Assembly (NCBI RefSeq): GCF_002335745.1
Contig: NZ_NIST01000001.1
Span: forward strand, 3,279,295 to 3,343,294
Direction: 5' to 3'
Source of the DNA: Evansella halocellulosilytica
GTDB lineage: Bacteria > Bacillota > Bacilli > Bacillales > Salisediminibacteriaceae
Length of the DNA stretch: 64,000 nt
The translations under genes were made by a program, and so were the position numbers. The notes below the pieces were generated by a model that was not told the origin of the DNA, did no database searches, and was given only the letters and a program-made list of their open reading frames with translations. Each line of letters starts with the position of its first letter. The stretch's first letter is position 1. Shown here piece after piece: positions 46,993-57,159 of the stretch.

Positions 46993-47865
46993 TTAATTTC
47001 TTAATGGATTTTTATTTTCATCAAATGTAAACCCCTCACCCATAACATCTTGTACATCACCTAATGTTACAAATGCATGAGGATCTACTTTGGCTATTAA
47101 ATTTTTTAAGCGTACCATCTCGTTTCTCCCGACAACACAATATAAAACTTCTCGTTCAACTCCCGTAAAGGAACCTTTTCCTTTTAAGATTGTAGCTCCA
47201 CGATCCATTTCTTGCAAAATTGCATCGGCAATTTGAGGAGCCTTTTCAGAGATGATCATTGCAGCCTTACCTGAGTATGCCCCTTGTTGAATAAGGTCAA
47301 TAACTTTAGCTGCAACAAAAACTGCGAGTAATGTATACATGGCTTCTCGATAATTTAAATAAATGAGCGATGAGGTAATGACTGCTGCATCAAATAAAAA
47401 CATCGTTTTTCCCATGCTCCATCCCCAATATTTAAAGCCTAACTTCGCAATGATGTCTACCCCTCCGGTCGTACCACCATAACGAAAGACAATACCGAGA
47501 CCTACACCGATAAACACGCCAGCAAATAATGCAGCTAGTGTCATATCATCGTACAAAGGCAAGGAGACAAACTTATATCTTTGAAATAACCATAAAAAAA
47601 TCGATACAGCAATTGTTCCGATAAGTGTATATATAAAGGCATTTCTACCAAGTATTTTCCACCCAATAATAAAAAGCGGGATGTTTAAAACGAGATTCGA
47701 GTAAGCTGGGTCGATATTAAACATAAAATAAAGAATTAACGTAATTCCTGTAAATCCTCCGTCTGCTAAGTTGTTTTCCATATTAAAATAAACGAGACCG
47801 AAGGACATAATCGCAGTTCCAAGTAAAATAAAGAGAACATTTTTAATATTAATTGATTGAATCAA
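46993..47865 (-). CDS. ypjC: YitT-family membrane protein YpjC
   Basis: A 290-residue protein of the YitT/DUF2179 family: five to six membrane segments in the first ~200 residues (e.g. VLFILLGTAIMSFGLVYF, FAGVFIGVGLGIVFRYGGTTGG) and a C-terminal cytosolic DUF2179 domain (ATILKGKGSFTGVEREVLYCVV, DPHAFVTLGDVQDVMGEGF). Transport function unknown. TTG 47865 is chosen since GGAGGTGG lies five bases upstream; the longer ATG start (47880) lacks a site. It is the only long minus-strand gene, as ypjC is also oriented apart in some bacilli. Confidence 0.85.
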   Translation of the reverse strand: MIQSINIKNVLFILLGTAIMSFGLVYFNMENNLADGGFTGITLILYFMFNIDPAYSNLVLNIPLFIIGWKILGRNAFIYTLIGTIAVSIFLWLFQRYKFVSLPLYDDMTLAALFAGVFIGVGLGIVFRYGGTTGGVDIIAKLGFKYWGWSMGKTMFLFDAAVITSSLIYLNYREAMYTLLAVFVAAKVIDLIQQGAYSGKAAMIISEKAPQIADAILQEMDRGATILKGKGSFTGVEREVLYCVVGRNEMVRLKNLIAKVDPHAFVTLGDVQDVMGEGFTFDENKNPLRN

Positions 47866-48018
47866 AAGGTCCACCTCCATAAAGCGCTATTTAACTGCTT
47901 CATTATAATTGAACAAGAAATTCGCTTCAATGCTTTTTACAAAATATTTGTCAAAGGTAGTCGTTTTCGCTAACATGATAATGTGAACGATGAATGATAT
48001 ACGAAAGGAAGCTTGTAT

Positions 48019-48366
48019 ATGAGTCATAAAACAATCCATGATATGCAAAAAGAAGTCGATGAATACATATCTCAGTTTAAGGAAGGTTACTTTACACCTT
48101 TAGCGATGATGGCCAGGTTAACAGAAGAAATGGGTGAACTAGCTCGTGAGATGAACCATTATTACGGAGAAAAGCCAAAAAAGGATAATGAAGACGAAAA
48201 GACGATAGAACAAGAGTTAGGAGATATATTATTCGTATTAGTATGCTTAGCAAATTCTTTAAATATTGATATGGAAGAGGCTTTTGACATCGTGATGCAG
48301 AAATTTAATACAAGAGATAAAAACCGTTGGACAAGAATTGACAATGAAGGAAGTGAAAATGAATGA
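48019..48366 (+). CDS. ypjD: MazG-like nucleotide pyrophosphohydrolase YpjD
   Basis: A 115-residue all-alpha NTP pyrophosphohydrolase. The Mg-binding motif ExxE...ExxD is present as E37-x2-E40 (EEMGE) and E66-x2-D69 (ELGD). Probably clears aberrant nucleotides. AAAGGAAG precedes ATG 48019. It overlaps dapB by four bases, as in B. subtilis. Confidence 0.9.
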   Translation: MSHKTIHDMQKEVDEYISQFKEGYFTPLAMMARLTEEMGELAREMNHYYGEKPKKDNEDEKTIEQELGDILFVLVCLANSLNIDMEEAFDIVMQKFNTRDKNRWTRIDNEGSENE

Positions 48367-49157
48367 GTAATATCGTGATAGCAGGACCGAGAGGGAACAT
48401 GGGGAAAGAGGCAGTTAAAATGGCAGAATCTACTAATTCATTTACATTAACTGCAGTAGTTGACCGTAAAAATGGCGGTATGTTAATGAAGGATGTACCA
48501 GGTATGGAGCCATTAAATATTCCTGTTTTTGAGGATTTAGAAGAATGTTTACAACGAGTAGAATGTGATATTCTTATTGATTTAACAACTCCGGAGCATG
48601 GAAAAAATCATATGCTTACAGCATTTGACTACGGCGTTCGCCCAGTAGTGGGGACAACAGGATTTACAGATGATGATGTGCATGAATTAGAGAGAATTGC
48701 TCAAGAAAAAAAATTAGGGGCGATTATTGCACCTAACTTTGCTGTAGGAGCGATCCTTATGATGAAATTTTCTCAAATGGCAGCAAGATATATGCCTGAC
48801 GTAGAAATTATCGAACAGCACCATGATCGTAAACTGGATGCACCTTCAGGAACAGCTGCGAAAACAGCACAGTTAATTAGTGAAGTACGAGAAACAAAAC
48901 AACAAGGTCATCCGGAAGAAACAGAACAGATAACAGGTGCTAGAGGAGCTGATTTTGAAGGACTAAGGATACATAGTATACGTTTACCAGGGCTTGTTGC
49001 GCATCAAGAAGTTATTTTTGGTGGAGAAGGTCAAACATTAAAAATCCGTCATGACTCTATGAATAGAGCTTCGTTCATGCCTGGTGTCAAACTAGCATGT
49101 GAAGCTGTTTTAAATCTTGATCACCTTGTCTACGGCCTAGAACATATAATTGAATAG
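48363..49157 (+). CDS. dapB: 4-hydroxy-tetrahydrodipicolinate reductase
   Basis: NAD(P)H-dependent step of lysine, diaminopimelate and (in spore formers) dipicolinate synthesis. 264 residues; [12 protein letters not shown] near the N-terminus, [12 protein letters not shown], and the signature [18 protein letters not shown] with catalytic His and Lys. Start ATG 48363 shares ATGA with the ypjD stop. Confidence 0.96.
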   Translation: MSNIVIAGPRGNMGKEAVKMAESTNSFTLTAVVDRKNGGMLMKDVPGMEPLNIPVFEDLEECLQRVECDILIDLTTPEHGKNHMLTAFDYGVRPVVGTTGFTDDDVHELERIAQEKKLGAIIAPNFAVGAILMMKFSQMAARYMPDVEIIEQHHDRKLDAPSGTAAKTAQLISEVRETKQQGHPEETEQITGARGADFEGLRIHSIRLPGLVAHQEVIFGGEGQTLKIRHDSMNRASFMPGVKLACEAVLNLDHLVYGLEHIIE

Positions 49158-49180
49158 ATGCTAAGGAGAGGAGAAACCCG

Positions 49181-49603
49181 ATGAATATTGCTTTTATTGC
49201 TCATGATAAAAAGAAAGAGGATATCGTTCAGTTTGTCTCAGCGTATAATCATTTATTTGAAAAGCACGAACTATATTCAACAGGGACTACAGGTAAAAGA
49301 ATAATGGAAGCGACGAATCTTTCCATTCATCGTTTCCAATCGGGTCCCCTCGGTGGCGACCAGCAAATTGGCGCTTTGATCGCGACAAATAAAATGGATT
49401 TAGTATTGTTTTTTAAAGACCCTTTAACAGCTCAGCCTCATGAACCTGATATTTCCGCTTTAATTCGCCTTTGTGATGTATACAGCATTCCTCTGGCAAC
49501 GAATATGGCGACAGCTGAAGTATTAGTAAGAGGATTGAATCGTGGTGATTTTCAATGGAGAGAGATCGTAAGAGGGGAAAGAAGGATGATCGACAATGAA
49601 TGA
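49181..49603 (+). CDS. mgsA: Methylglyoxal synthase
   Basis: Converts dihydroxyacetone phosphate to methylglyoxal, a phosphate-sparing bypass of glycolysis. 140 residues; STGTTGKR phosphate-binding loop, catalytic Asp in [11 protein letters not shown], and the His near IAHDKKK. Its product is detoxified through bacillithiol, whose two genes follow directly (bshB1 overlaps by eight bases). Confidence 0.96.
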   Translation: MNIAFIAHDKKKEDIVQFVSAYNHLFEKHELYSTGTTGKRIMEATNLSIHRFQSGPLGGDQQIGALIATNKMDLVLFFKDPLTAQPHEPDISALIRLCDVYSIPLATNMATAEVLVRGLNRGDFQWREIVRGERRMIDNE

Positions 49604-50309
49604 AGAGAAATTAGATATATTAGCGATCGGTGCTCATCCTGATGATGTTGAAATCGGCATGGGCGGTACGTTAGCAAAATATACAAATCTCGGTTATAAA
49701 GCTGCAATATTAAATTTAACGAAAGCTGAGCTGTCTTCAAATGGAACAGTTGAAAAGAGACAAGAAGAAGCGATGCTTGCATCTAGCATTTTAGGCGTTA
49801 ACACGACGATTCAGTGGTCTTATCCTGACCGCGGATTAACATTAACTGCTCAGCAATGTATTGATTCTCTTGTGAAAGTAATCAGACAATACAGGCCAAA
49901 ACTACTTTTTGCACCGAGTAAAGATGATCGCCACCCAGACCATGTACATTGCAGTAATATTGTTAAAGAAGCTCATTTTAACTCGGGAATTCATCGTTAT
50001 TTGCCAGAGGAGTGGCAAGCATATCGTCCTGATCAATTATATTATTATCAAATTAATGATATTGGAAATCCAGATTTTATTGTTGATATATCAGAGTTCA
50101 TGGAAGTGAAAATGAAAGCACTATCTGCTTTTGAGAGTCAGTTCACAATTCATGAACATAGTGTGTCAACACCATTAAATAATAATTACTTAACAAAAGT
50201 TAAAAATAGGGAAATGCTTATTGGGAATAAGGTAGGTGTGGAGTACGGAGAAGGTTTCACATCAGACAGACCACTGCTAAAGTCAGACTTACTAGGTGAG
50301 AATGTATGA
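49596..50309 (+). CDS. bshB1: Bacillithiol biosynthesis deacetylase BshB1
   Basis: Removes acetyl from GlcNAc-malate, the second step of bacillithiol synthesis. 237 residues, LmbE/PIG-L fold; zinc and catalytic residues H14-P-D16-D17 ([10 protein letters not shown]) and [10 protein letters not shown]. Overlaps mgsA upstream and bshA downstream (four bases), so the pathway genes are translationally coupled. Confidence 0.95.
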   Translation: MNEEKLDILAIGAHPDDVEIGMGGTLAKYTNLGYKAAILNLTKAELSSNGTVEKRQEEAMLASSILGVNTTIQWSYPDRGLTLTAQQCIDSLVKVIRQYRPKLLFAPSKDDRHPDHVHCSNIVKEAHFNSGIHRYLPEEWQAYRPDQLYYYQINDIGNPDFIVDISEFMEVKMKALSAFESQFTIHEHSVSTPLNNNYLTKVKNREMLIGNKVGVEYGEGFTSDRPLLKSDLLGENV

Positions 50310-51445
50310 CATTAAAAATTGGAATTACATGTTATCCGACCGTTGGAGGCTCAGGAGTTGTCGCTACTGAGCTAGGAAAAGCATTAGCTGAGAAAGGGTA
50401 CGAGGTACATTTTATCACGTCTAGCATTCCATTTCGGTTAGAGAGCTGCACTGCAAATATATACTTTCATGAAGTCGAAGTGAACCAATACTCAGTTTTT
50501 CGTTATCCACCATATGATTTAGCTTTAGCAAGTAAAATGGCAGAAATAGCGAAAAGGGAACATTTAGATATCCTTCATGTTCATTATGCAATTCCTCATG
50601 CCATAAGTGCATTCTTGGCTAAAGAAATGGTCGGTGATCATTTAAAAGTTGTCACGACGTTACATGGAACTGATATTACAGTATTAGGCTCTGATCCGTC
50701 CTTAACAGATATGATTCGATTCGGAATAGAGAGATCTGATGTTGTTACAGCAGTGTCGAGCGACTTAATTAGGCAAACGGAAGAAATGTTACATACGACT
50801 AAACGAATTCAAACGATTTACAATTTTGTCGATCATCGAATATACCACCGGAAGGAAATTAATGGCTTAAAAGAAGAGCATAACATTAAACCTGAACAAA
50901 AAGTGATTGTCCACGTTTCAAATTTCAGAAAAGTTAAGCGTGTGCCAGATGTTATTAAAGCTTTCCATAAAATACAGCAAAAAGTCGATTCTGTTTTGTT
51001 ATTAATAGGGGAAGGGCCAGATTTGCCCGTAGCATGTAACTTGGCAAAAGAATTAGGTATAGCAAATCAAGTAAAATGTTTAGGAAATCAAAAAAGGGTA
51101 GCGGAATTATTGTCCATGAGTGATTTAAAGCTACTTTTATCAGAAAAAGAGAGCTTTGGGCTCGTCATTTTAGAGGCTATGGCATGTGGAGTTCCCGTAA
51201 TTGGGACAAATGTTGGTGGAATACCTGAAGTGATTGAAGATGGCAAAAGTGGTTTCATATCCCCGATGGGGGATATCGATCATATTGCGGATCGAGCGAT
51301 TCAAATTTTACAAAATCCAAATTTGCAAAAAGAAATGTCAATGAATGCAATGAATCGGGCGAGCATGGACTTTCATCAAGAGAAAATCGTCCAACAATAT
51401 GAAGACGTTTATCGGTATGCAATAGAAGGACTGGAGGATTCATAA
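50306..51445 (+). CDS. bshA: N-acetyl-alpha-D-glucosaminyl L-malate synthase BshA
   Basis: First step of bacillithiol synthesis, a GT4-type glycosyltransferase joining UDP-GlcNAc and L-malate. 379 residues; [18 protein letters not shown] near the N-terminus, HVHYAIPHA, and the C-terminal GT4 signature [20 protein letters not shown]. It overlaps bshB1 and precedes cca as in B. subtilis. Confidence 0.96.
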   Translation: MTLKIGITCYPTVGGSGVVATELGKALAEKGYEVHFITSSIPFRLESCTANIYFHEVEVNQYSVFRYPPYDLALASKMAEIAKREHLDILHVHYAIPHAISAFLAKEMVGDHLKVVTTLHGTDITVLGSDPSLTDMIRFGIERSDVVTAVSSDLIRQTEEMLHTTKRIQTIYNFVDHRIYHRKEINGLKEEHNIKPEQKVIVHVSNFRKVKRVPDVIKAFHKIQQKVDSVLLLIGEGPDLPVACNLAKELGIANQVKCLGNQKRVAELLSMSDLKLLLSEKESFGLVILEAMACGVPVIGTNVGGIPEVIEDGKSGFISPMGDIDHIADRAIQILQNPNLQKEMSMNAMNRASMDFHQEKIVQQYEDVYRYAIEGLEDS

Positions 51446-51447
51446 AA

Positions 51448-52563
51448 TTGATAGGTTGGGAACAAGCTGCTGACAAGTTAATAAAAGTGCTAAACAAAGC
51501 TGGCTATGAAGCATATATCGTTGGTGGTGCTGTAAGAGATCGAATATTACAACGCCCTGTAAAAGATATTGATTTAACGACGAATGCGTCAATTGAGTCC
51601 GTACAGCAATTATTCCCACACCATATTGATGTTGGTGCAAAACATGGTACAGTACTTGTTCAAAAAAGCGGGAATCGTTCACCTGGGTCGATTGAAGAGG
51701 ACCTGTCCTTACGTGATTACACAATTAATGCAATGGCAATAAATAGTGAAGGAGTATTGATCGACCCATTTGATGGAAAAAAAGATTTGCACCATAAAGT
51801 TCTTAAAGTCGTCAATCATTGTAAAAAAAGATTGACGGAAGATCCACTTCGATCATTAAGAGGAGTTCGTTTTTCGCTCCACTACGATTTACAATTCGAT
51901 CCCTTTACAAAATCTTTGATTGATTCGACTGCGCCTATGATTAATCAAATAGCAGTAGAGCGAATAAGAAGTGAGCTAGATAAAATTGCATCCGAACATC
52001 TTTCAAAAGAAAAGGTATCAGTATTGATTCATTCATCTGTTATTCAACAATTACCGCATTTTTTCTCGAATAAAAGTGAATGGCTGAATAAAATTCAAAC
52101 ATATAAAATGCCATTTTCTATCGATAGACCGTTAGAGCTATGGCTTATGGCAACGATAGAGAATCGCAACTCTCATGCTTTTCATTATTATCGTTGCAGT
52201 AACAAACTAAAAAAAGAAGCGATTCATCTTACTAAAGCATTTCATGATCTCATACATCGTGAATGGACAAATGAACTTGTCTACCGGATTGGATATAAAA
52301 ATATTCCTATTATAGAAAAGTTACGAGCATTATGGCTTGGAGAAGAAAAAAAGGTTTCGGACGTTTATACGATTTATGGGCTACTTCCGATAAAAAATCG
52401 ACAGGAGCTTGTCATAAACGGTAAAGACATTGTATCCTTTTTTCCGAACATACGAGGCTCGTTGATTGGTGAGTATTTAAGAAACATTGAGCATGCAGTT
52501 GTGAATCAAGAAGTAAAAAATAATAAAAATGATATTTTTGAATGGCTGAAAAGGAGGGTTTAA
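51448..52563 (+). CDS. cca: CCA-adding tRNA nucleotidyltransferase
   Basis: Adds or repairs the 3'-CCA of tRNAs without a template. 371 residues, class II; head motif GGAVRD at 26-31 with the catalytic pair D40-x-D42 (KDIDLTT), GTVLV, the RR motif region EDPLRSLRGVRFS and neck/body helices. TTG start 51448, GGAGG upstream. birA begins immediately after its stop. Confidence 0.95.
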   Translation: MIGWEQAADKLIKVLNKAGYEAYIVGGAVRDRILQRPVKDIDLTTNASIESVQQLFPHHIDVGAKHGTVLVQKSGNRSPGSIEEDLSLRDYTINAMAINSEGVLIDPFDGKKDLHHKVLKVVNHCKKRLTEDPLRSLRGVRFSLHYDLQFDPFTKSLIDSTAPMINQIAVERIRSELDKIASEHLSKEKVSVLIHSSVIQQLPHFFSNKSEWLNKIQTYKMPFSIDRPLELWLMATIENRNSHAFHYYRCSNKLKKEAIHLTKAFHDLIHREWTNELVYRIGYKNIPIIEKLRALWLGEEKKVSDVYTIYGLLPIKNRQELVINGKDIVSFFPNIRGSLIGEYLRNIEHAVVNQEVKNNKNDIFEWLKRRV

Positions 52564-53532
52564 ATGAAAGCAAGTGTACTGCAATTATTAAGGGAAGGTA
52601 ATGGACAATTTATATCAGGAGAAAAGATAAGCGAACAATTAAAATGCAGTAGAACGATGGTTTGGAAGTATATCGATTCTCTCCGTAAAGAAGGGTATGA
52701 CATTGAAGCAGCTTCAAATAAAGGTTACCGTCTTCTGAAGGGCAAAGATACGCTTAGTAACCATGAATTAATGTCTCGTATGTCAGAGCTAAGTCATTTT
52801 CAGGATGTCATTTATCAAGAAAGTACCGAATCTACTCAGATGATCGCGCAAAATGCGGCAAATGAGGGCGCCCAAGAAGGAACGGTTGTCGTAGCTGATC
52901 AACAAGTATCAGGTCGAGGGAGATTAGGTAGGGTTTGGCACTCTCCTGCTAAAACTGGAATTTGGATGTCCATGATTTTAAGACCGAAAGTCGATTTTCG
53001 AAAAGCTCCTCAATTGACTTTAGTAACAGCAGTAGCTGCAGTAAGAGCAATTGAGCATATTACAACCTTAGAAGCTGAAATAAAATGGCCGAATGACATA
53101 CTGTTGAACGGGAAAAAAATTGCAGGTATTTTAACAGAAATGCAAGCAGATCCAGACCAAATTAAAGCAGTCATAATCGGGCTGGGCATGAACGTAAACC
53201 AAAGTAGTTTTCCAGATGGTATTAAAGATATTGCAACTTCACTTTCAATTGAAGCTGATCGGACATTTAATCGAGCTGAATTAATTACGCAAATATTAAA
53301 AGAATTTGAGTGGATATATGAAGCTTATTTAACGAAAGGCTTTTCGATTATTAAGCCACTTTGGGAAGCAAGGTCCAATACAATAGGAAAAATGATTAAA
53401 GCGCGAACAACACAAAATGTAATTGAAGGCTTTGCTGAAGGGATCGATGAAGAAGGGGTTTTATTACTTCGTGATAAACATGGGGAAGTACATAAAATAT
53501 ACTCTGCAGATATTGATGTCGCAAAACAATAA
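52564..53532 (+). CDS. birA: Bifunctional biotin-protein ligase / biotin repressor BirA
   Basis: Biotinylates carboxylases and represses biotin genes. 322 residues: winged-helix DNA-binding domain (about 1-62, CSRTMVWKYIDSLRKEGY), catalytic domain with the biotin loop SGRGRLGRVWHSP and KWPNDILLNGKKIAGIL, and a C-terminal SH3-like cap. GGAGGGTTTAA precedes ATG 52564. Confidence 0.96.
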   Translation: MKASVLQLLREGNGQFISGEKISEQLKCSRTMVWKYIDSLRKEGYDIEAASNKGYRLLKGKDTLSNHELMSRMSELSHFQDVIYQESTESTQMIAQNAANEGAQEGTVVVADQQVSGRGRLGRVWHSPAKTGIWMSMILRPKVDFRKAPQLTLVTAVAAVRAIEHITTLEAEIKWPNDILLNGKKIAGILTEMQADPDQIKAVIIGLGMNVNQSSFPDGIKDIATSLSIEADRTFNRAELITQILKEFEWIYEAYLTKGFSIIKPLWEARSNTIGKMIKARTTQNVIEGFAEGIDEEGVLLLRDKHGEVHKIYSADIDVAKQ

Positions 53533-53811
53533 CATTTTTAATTCGTTATCTGTTATACTCAAGATGGACGATATCCTACTTAATGGAATTGTACCATTTT
53601 TAAAACTTAAATAAAAAAAGGTTCTGCCTTGATCCGAAAAAGCGGACTGGGACAGAGGGTGTAATTAAAATATGTTAATGGCTAAAATACACTTTCATTT
53701 TAGTGTATTTAATGAGCGATAAAATCACCTTTTCCCACGGAAGAAGGTGATTTTTGTTTTAAAGATTGTTCATTGCCACCCTCCTTCTCAGCAATCAGAA
53801 AGGAGATTATT
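53533..53811. other. birA-panB intergenic region with hairpins
   Basis: Contains TGTTATACT (extended -10, near 53552), the string GGACTGGGACAGAGGG (near 53644-53659), which recalls IS1182-type ends, a hairpin AAATACACT/AGTGTATTT (53684-53710) and the terminator at 53721-53755. No frame or known riboswitch pattern was seen. Confidence 0.5.
53721..53757 (+). terminator. Terminator upstream of panB
   Basis: AAAATCACCTT / AAGGTGATTTT stem followed by TGTTTT; ends birA-side transcription about 55 bases before panB. Confidence 0.8.
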
Positions 53812-54651
53812 ATGAAAACGACATTGGATTTACGAAAAATGAAGCTGGAAAAAGAGCAAATTACGATGTTGACTGCGTACGATGCACCGAGTGCAAAATT
53901 GGCAGAAGAAGCAGGGGTAGATGTGCTTTTAGTCGGAGACTCTTTAGGAATGGTTGTACTTGGTTATGATTCAACCGTACATGTCACAGTTGATGACATG
54001 GTCCATCATACGAAAGCGGTAAATCGAGGTACGAATCACACATTTATTGTAAGTGATATGCCATTTTTGAGTTACCATGCGTCAACAACTGATGCATTTA
54101 ATACTGCAAAGTCAATAATCCAACAAGGTGGAGCACATGCAGTTAAAATGGAAGGCGGCGGAGATGTACTTCAAAAAGCAGAAAAATTAGTTAAAGCAGG
54201 TATACCAGTCGTCACTCACTTAGGGCTAACACCACAATCAGTCGGAGTCCTAGGAGGTTATAAAGTTCAAGGGAAGACAGATGAGTCTGCAAAGACCATT
54301 ATCGAGGATGCTTGGAAGTCCGAACAAATTGGTGCGAGTATGCTCGTTTTAGAGTGTGTTCCTGAATGGTTAGGCAGACATTTATCTGAAAAACTGTCCA
54401 TTCCGGTTATCGGAATTGGGGCTGGTAAATACACAGACGGGCAAGTATTAGTTTACCACGATGTTATAGGTTATACACAAGGCCATATTCCTAAATTTGT
54501 TAAGCGTTATACAAATGTGTCGCAAACGATTACACATAGCTTAAATAGCTATGTTAAAGATGTTAAAAATGGTGTATTTCCAGAAACGAAACATACGTTT
54601 CTTCCGTCGGAGGAAAACCCACAGCAATTGTACGGGGGAAATAAAAAATGA
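53812..54651 (+). CDS. panB: 3-methyl-2-oxobutanoate hydroxymethyltransferase
   Basis: First step of pantothenate synthesis, making ketopantoate from alpha-ketoisovalerate and methylene-THF. 279 residues; [11 protein letters not shown] (Mg site), [24 protein letters not shown] signature and IGIGAG. ATG 53812 follows AAAGGAG; an in-frame ATT upstream extension is unsupported. Overlaps panC by four bases. Confidence 0.96.
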   Translation: MKTTLDLRKMKLEKEQITMLTAYDAPSAKLAEEAGVDVLLVGDSLGMVVLGYDSTVHVTVDDMVHHTKAVNRGTNHTFIVSDMPFLSYHASTTDAFNTAKSIIQQGGAHAVKMEGGGDVLQKAEKLVKAGIPVVTHLGLTPQSVGVLGGYKVQGKTDESAKTIIEDAWKSEQIGASMLVLECVPEWLGRHLSEKLSIPVIGIGAGKYTDGQVLVYHDVIGYTQGHIPKFVKRYTNVSQTITHSLNSYVKDVKNGVFPETKHTFLPSEENPQQLYGGNKK

Positions 54652-55511
54652 TTGTCGTCTCAAAAATTAAACAGTTAAAACAGATTGTGAACGACCATCG
54701 AGCTAAAGGGCTTACGATAGGATTTGTTCCAACAATGGGATATTTACATGAAGGTCATCTATCATTAATATCAAGAGCGCGTCAGGAAAATGATGTAGTC
54801 ATTGCCAGCATATTTGTTAATCCGTTGCAATTTGGTGAAAACGAAGATTATCATCAATATCCAAGAAACTTGAGCAATGATCAACTTTTAGCAAAAAATC
54901 ATGGTGTTGATCTATTATTCGTACCAACGGTAAAGGAAATGTACCCTAAACCGATGAAATCAACGATCGTTGTTCATGAAGGGGTCGACGTTTTGTGTGG
55001 TGAGAGTAGACCGGGTCATTTCGATGGTGTAGCAACAGTCGTTATGAAACTTTTTCAGTTAACAAAGGCTAATAAAGCCTATTTTGGTATGAAAGATGCT
55101 CAACAAGTTGCCATTATTGAGAACATGGTTCAAGACTTTCACATTGATGTTGAAATCATCCGGTGTCAGACAATAAGAGAAAATGATGGGTTGGCAAAAA
55201 GTTCACGAAACGTTAATCTAACGGATGATGAGAGAGCAGAAGCTCCATTTATTTATGAATGTCTTCAAATTGCGAAGAAAATGATCATCGAAGGTACAGA
55301 TCCGATAGAAGTATTAACTGAGACAAAGGACCAATTGTATTCACGATTTAGTGGTAAAGTTGATTATGTTGAAGTTAGAACATTTCCAGATTTACACAAA
55401 GAAATAGAAACAGATACAGATGTCATTATTGCCATTGCAGTAAAGTATTCGCATGTAAGGCTGATTGATAATGTTGTTATAGAAGCCAAAGAACGATTGA
55501 AAAGGAGCTAA
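54648..55511 (+). CDS. panC: Pantothenate synthetase
   Basis: ATP-dependent condensation of pantoate and beta-alanine. 287 residues; [14 protein letters not shown] (HIGH-like ATP site), [22 protein letters not shown] and the KSSRNVNL (KMSKS-like) loop. Start ATG 54648 in ATGA with the panB stop; panD begins five bases after its stop. Confidence 0.96.
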   Translation: MIVVSKIKQLKQIVNDHRAKGLTIGFVPTMGYLHEGHLSLISRARQENDVVIASIFVNPLQFGENEDYHQYPRNLSNDQLLAKNHGVDLLFVPTVKEMYPKPMKSTIVVHEGVDVLCGESRPGHFDGVATVVMKLFQLTKANKAYFGMKDAQQVAIIENMVQDFHIDVEIIRCQTIRENDGLAKSSRNVNLTDDERAEAPFIYECLQIAKKMIIEGTDPIEVLTETKDQLYSRFSGKVDYVEVRTFPDLHKEIETDTDVIIAIAVKYSHVRLIDNVVIEAKERLKRS

Positions 55512-55515
55512 CGTC

Positions 55516-55899
55516 ATGTATAGAGAAATGATGAGTGGAAAACTTCATCGTGCTACAGTTACAGAAGCTAACTTAAATTATGTAGGAAGTGTAACAATAG
55601 ATGAAGATCTTATGGATTCAGTTGGAATTTTAGAAAATGAAAAAGTGCAAATTGTAAATAATAATAATGGTGCAAGGTTAGAAACATATGTTATTAAAGG
55701 AGTCCGAGGCTCAAAAACGATATGTTTAAATGGAGCAGCAGCAAGGTTAGTACAACCAGGTGATAAAGTAATCATTATCTCTTATAAATGGGTCGCTGAA
55801 AATGAATTAAATGATCATATACCGAATGTTGCGATTTTAAATGAACAAAATGAAATTATTGAAATGATGCAAACAGAACCAGCTTCTACCTTTAGATAA
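55516..55899 (+). CDS. panD: Aspartate 1-decarboxylase
   Basis: Supplies beta-alanine for PanC. A 127-residue pyruvoyl enzyme; the self-cleavage site is Gly24-Ser25 (NYVGSVTID), Ser25 becoming the pyruvoyl group. K9 and other active-site residues are in [29 protein letters not shown] precedes ATG 55516. Confidence 0.96.
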   Translation: MYREMMSGKLHRATVTEANLNYVGSVTIDEDLMDSVGILENEKVQIVNNNNGARLETYVIKGVRGSKTICLNGAAARLVQPGDKVIIISYKWVAENELNDHIPNVAILNEQNEIIEMMQTEPASTFR

Positions 55900-55967
55900 C
55901 TCGAATATCCCTCCCTGAAACGATGGAAACTGTAAGTAAGTATTTATTAATCGGGAGGGATTTTTTC

Positions 55968-57011
55968 ATGCATTCTTCGCATCAATGGAAAGAAATGAGC
56001 CAATGGCTTTTAAACAATAAAGAACTGCTCAGTGATGAAGAGATTCATCAATGGGTAGAACAATTAACGAAAGAGCAGGATTATTTATTAGATGTTTGGA
56101 GTAGTCAGAATGAGTTATTAGAAGAAATTAAAGATCAGCTGACGACAGTCGCCCCGTTCTCTTTTGAGAAAAAAGAAGAGCCTCACGAAGGAATCAGCTA
56201 TTTTAATTTAGGTCTATATAAACAAGCGATTCGAACGATAAATGATGATGTTCTTGGAAAACAAAATCATTCCCGGTTATTATTATATTTAGGGTATTCT
56301 TATTTATATTTAGAAGAGCCGTATCATGCAAGAGAACATTTTTTAGATATATTGCAGCGAAGCAGTGATAAATTAGAGCATCATTTTGCCTATGTAGGAT
56401 TAGGATTGCAAGCAGGTCAGGAAGAAAAAGTTGAAGAAGCGATCCACTTTTTTGAGAAAGCTGAAAATCTCCTATTTAATAGCGATGTAGTGTATAATTT
56501 AGGCATCTGTTATTTATTATTAAAAATGCCAAATGAAGCACTCACTTATTTTCAAAAGTCATTTCATGAAGGAGATAAGGATTCAGAAAGTTTATTCTGG
56601 ATAGGGAAGTGCTTTGATCTGCTTGGGAAAAAGACAGAAGCAATGGAAACATGGTATGAAGTGATTCAAATGACAAAGTCATCAAAATTAATTCAAACAT
56701 TGGCATTTATTTTTGAAGAAAAAGGGCATTTTCCATGCGCAATTTATTGCTTTGAGCGTTTAAATACGTTAGGGTTTGATCATTCATTGGTATTGCATGG
56801 ATTAGCGTGGAATTATGGATTATTGGATGAACGGAATAAATCAAAACAGTTATTTTCTCAATTACTAAAAGAAAATCCAACTGACTTAAATGCTAGAATA
56901 TCATATTTATGGCTTTTAGATCGTTGGAATGAAAAGGAATTATTTAAGCATATAAAAGACGAAACGAATAAACTGAAATTAACTCACCCACTAATGATGA
57001 CTCTTTTTTAA
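55968..57011 (+). CDS. TPR-repeat protein of unknown function
   Basis: A 347-residue soluble helical protein with about seven tetratricopeptide-type repeats from residue ~60 on (GISYFNLGLYKQAIRTI, VVYNLGICYLLLKMPNEAL, SLFWIGKCFDLLGKKTEAM), preceded by a helical N-terminus. ATG 55968 follows CGGGAGGG; the upstream extension to 55923 runs through that site. Placed between panD and dinG, where B. subtilis has no such gene. No partner can be named. Confidence 0.75.
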   Translation: MHSSHQWKEMSQWLLNNKELLSDEEIHQWVEQLTKEQDYLLDVWSSQNELLEEIKDQLTTVAPFSFEKKEEPHEGISYFNLGLYKQAIRTINDDVLGKQNHSRLLLYLGYSYLYLEEPYHAREHFLDILQRSSDKLEHHFAYVGLGLQAGQEEKVEEAIHFFEKAENLLFNSDVVYNLGICYLLLKMPNEALTYFQKSFHEGDKDSESLFWIGKCFDLLGKKTEAMETWYEVIQMTKSSKLIQTLAFIFEEKGHFPCAIYCFERLNTLGFDHSLVLHGLAWNYGLLDERNKSKQLFSQLLKENPTDLNARISYLWLLDRWNEKELFKHIKDETNKLKLTHPLMMTLF

Positions 57012-57046
57012 AAAGTAAGAAAGTATAAAATTTCAATCTCTCGATT

Positions 57047-57085
57047 GCTGTCTAGACTTCAGGCGCCTTGCGCTTTTCTTAAAAC
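57047..57085. repeat. Fragment of a common Bacillus intergenic repeat
   Basis: TGCTGTCTAGACTTCAGGCG followed by CCTTGCGCTTTTCTT resembles the TGTCTAGCTTCAGCGCC...GCGCTTTTCTT repeats dispersed in many Bacillus genomes, as I recall them. Only this piece is present. Confidence 0.45.
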
Positions 57086-57159
57086 AAACATCATTTCATG
57101 AAAATAAAGCAATAGATAGCACTCATCTGAACAGAGTGAAGAGTATGGAGGAATAGATA

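Noticed and set aside
53620-53811. Riboswitch or T-box before panB
   Set aside because: Hairpins are present but no conserved riboswitch or T-box sequence motif; best read as a terminator plus an IS-end-like remnant.
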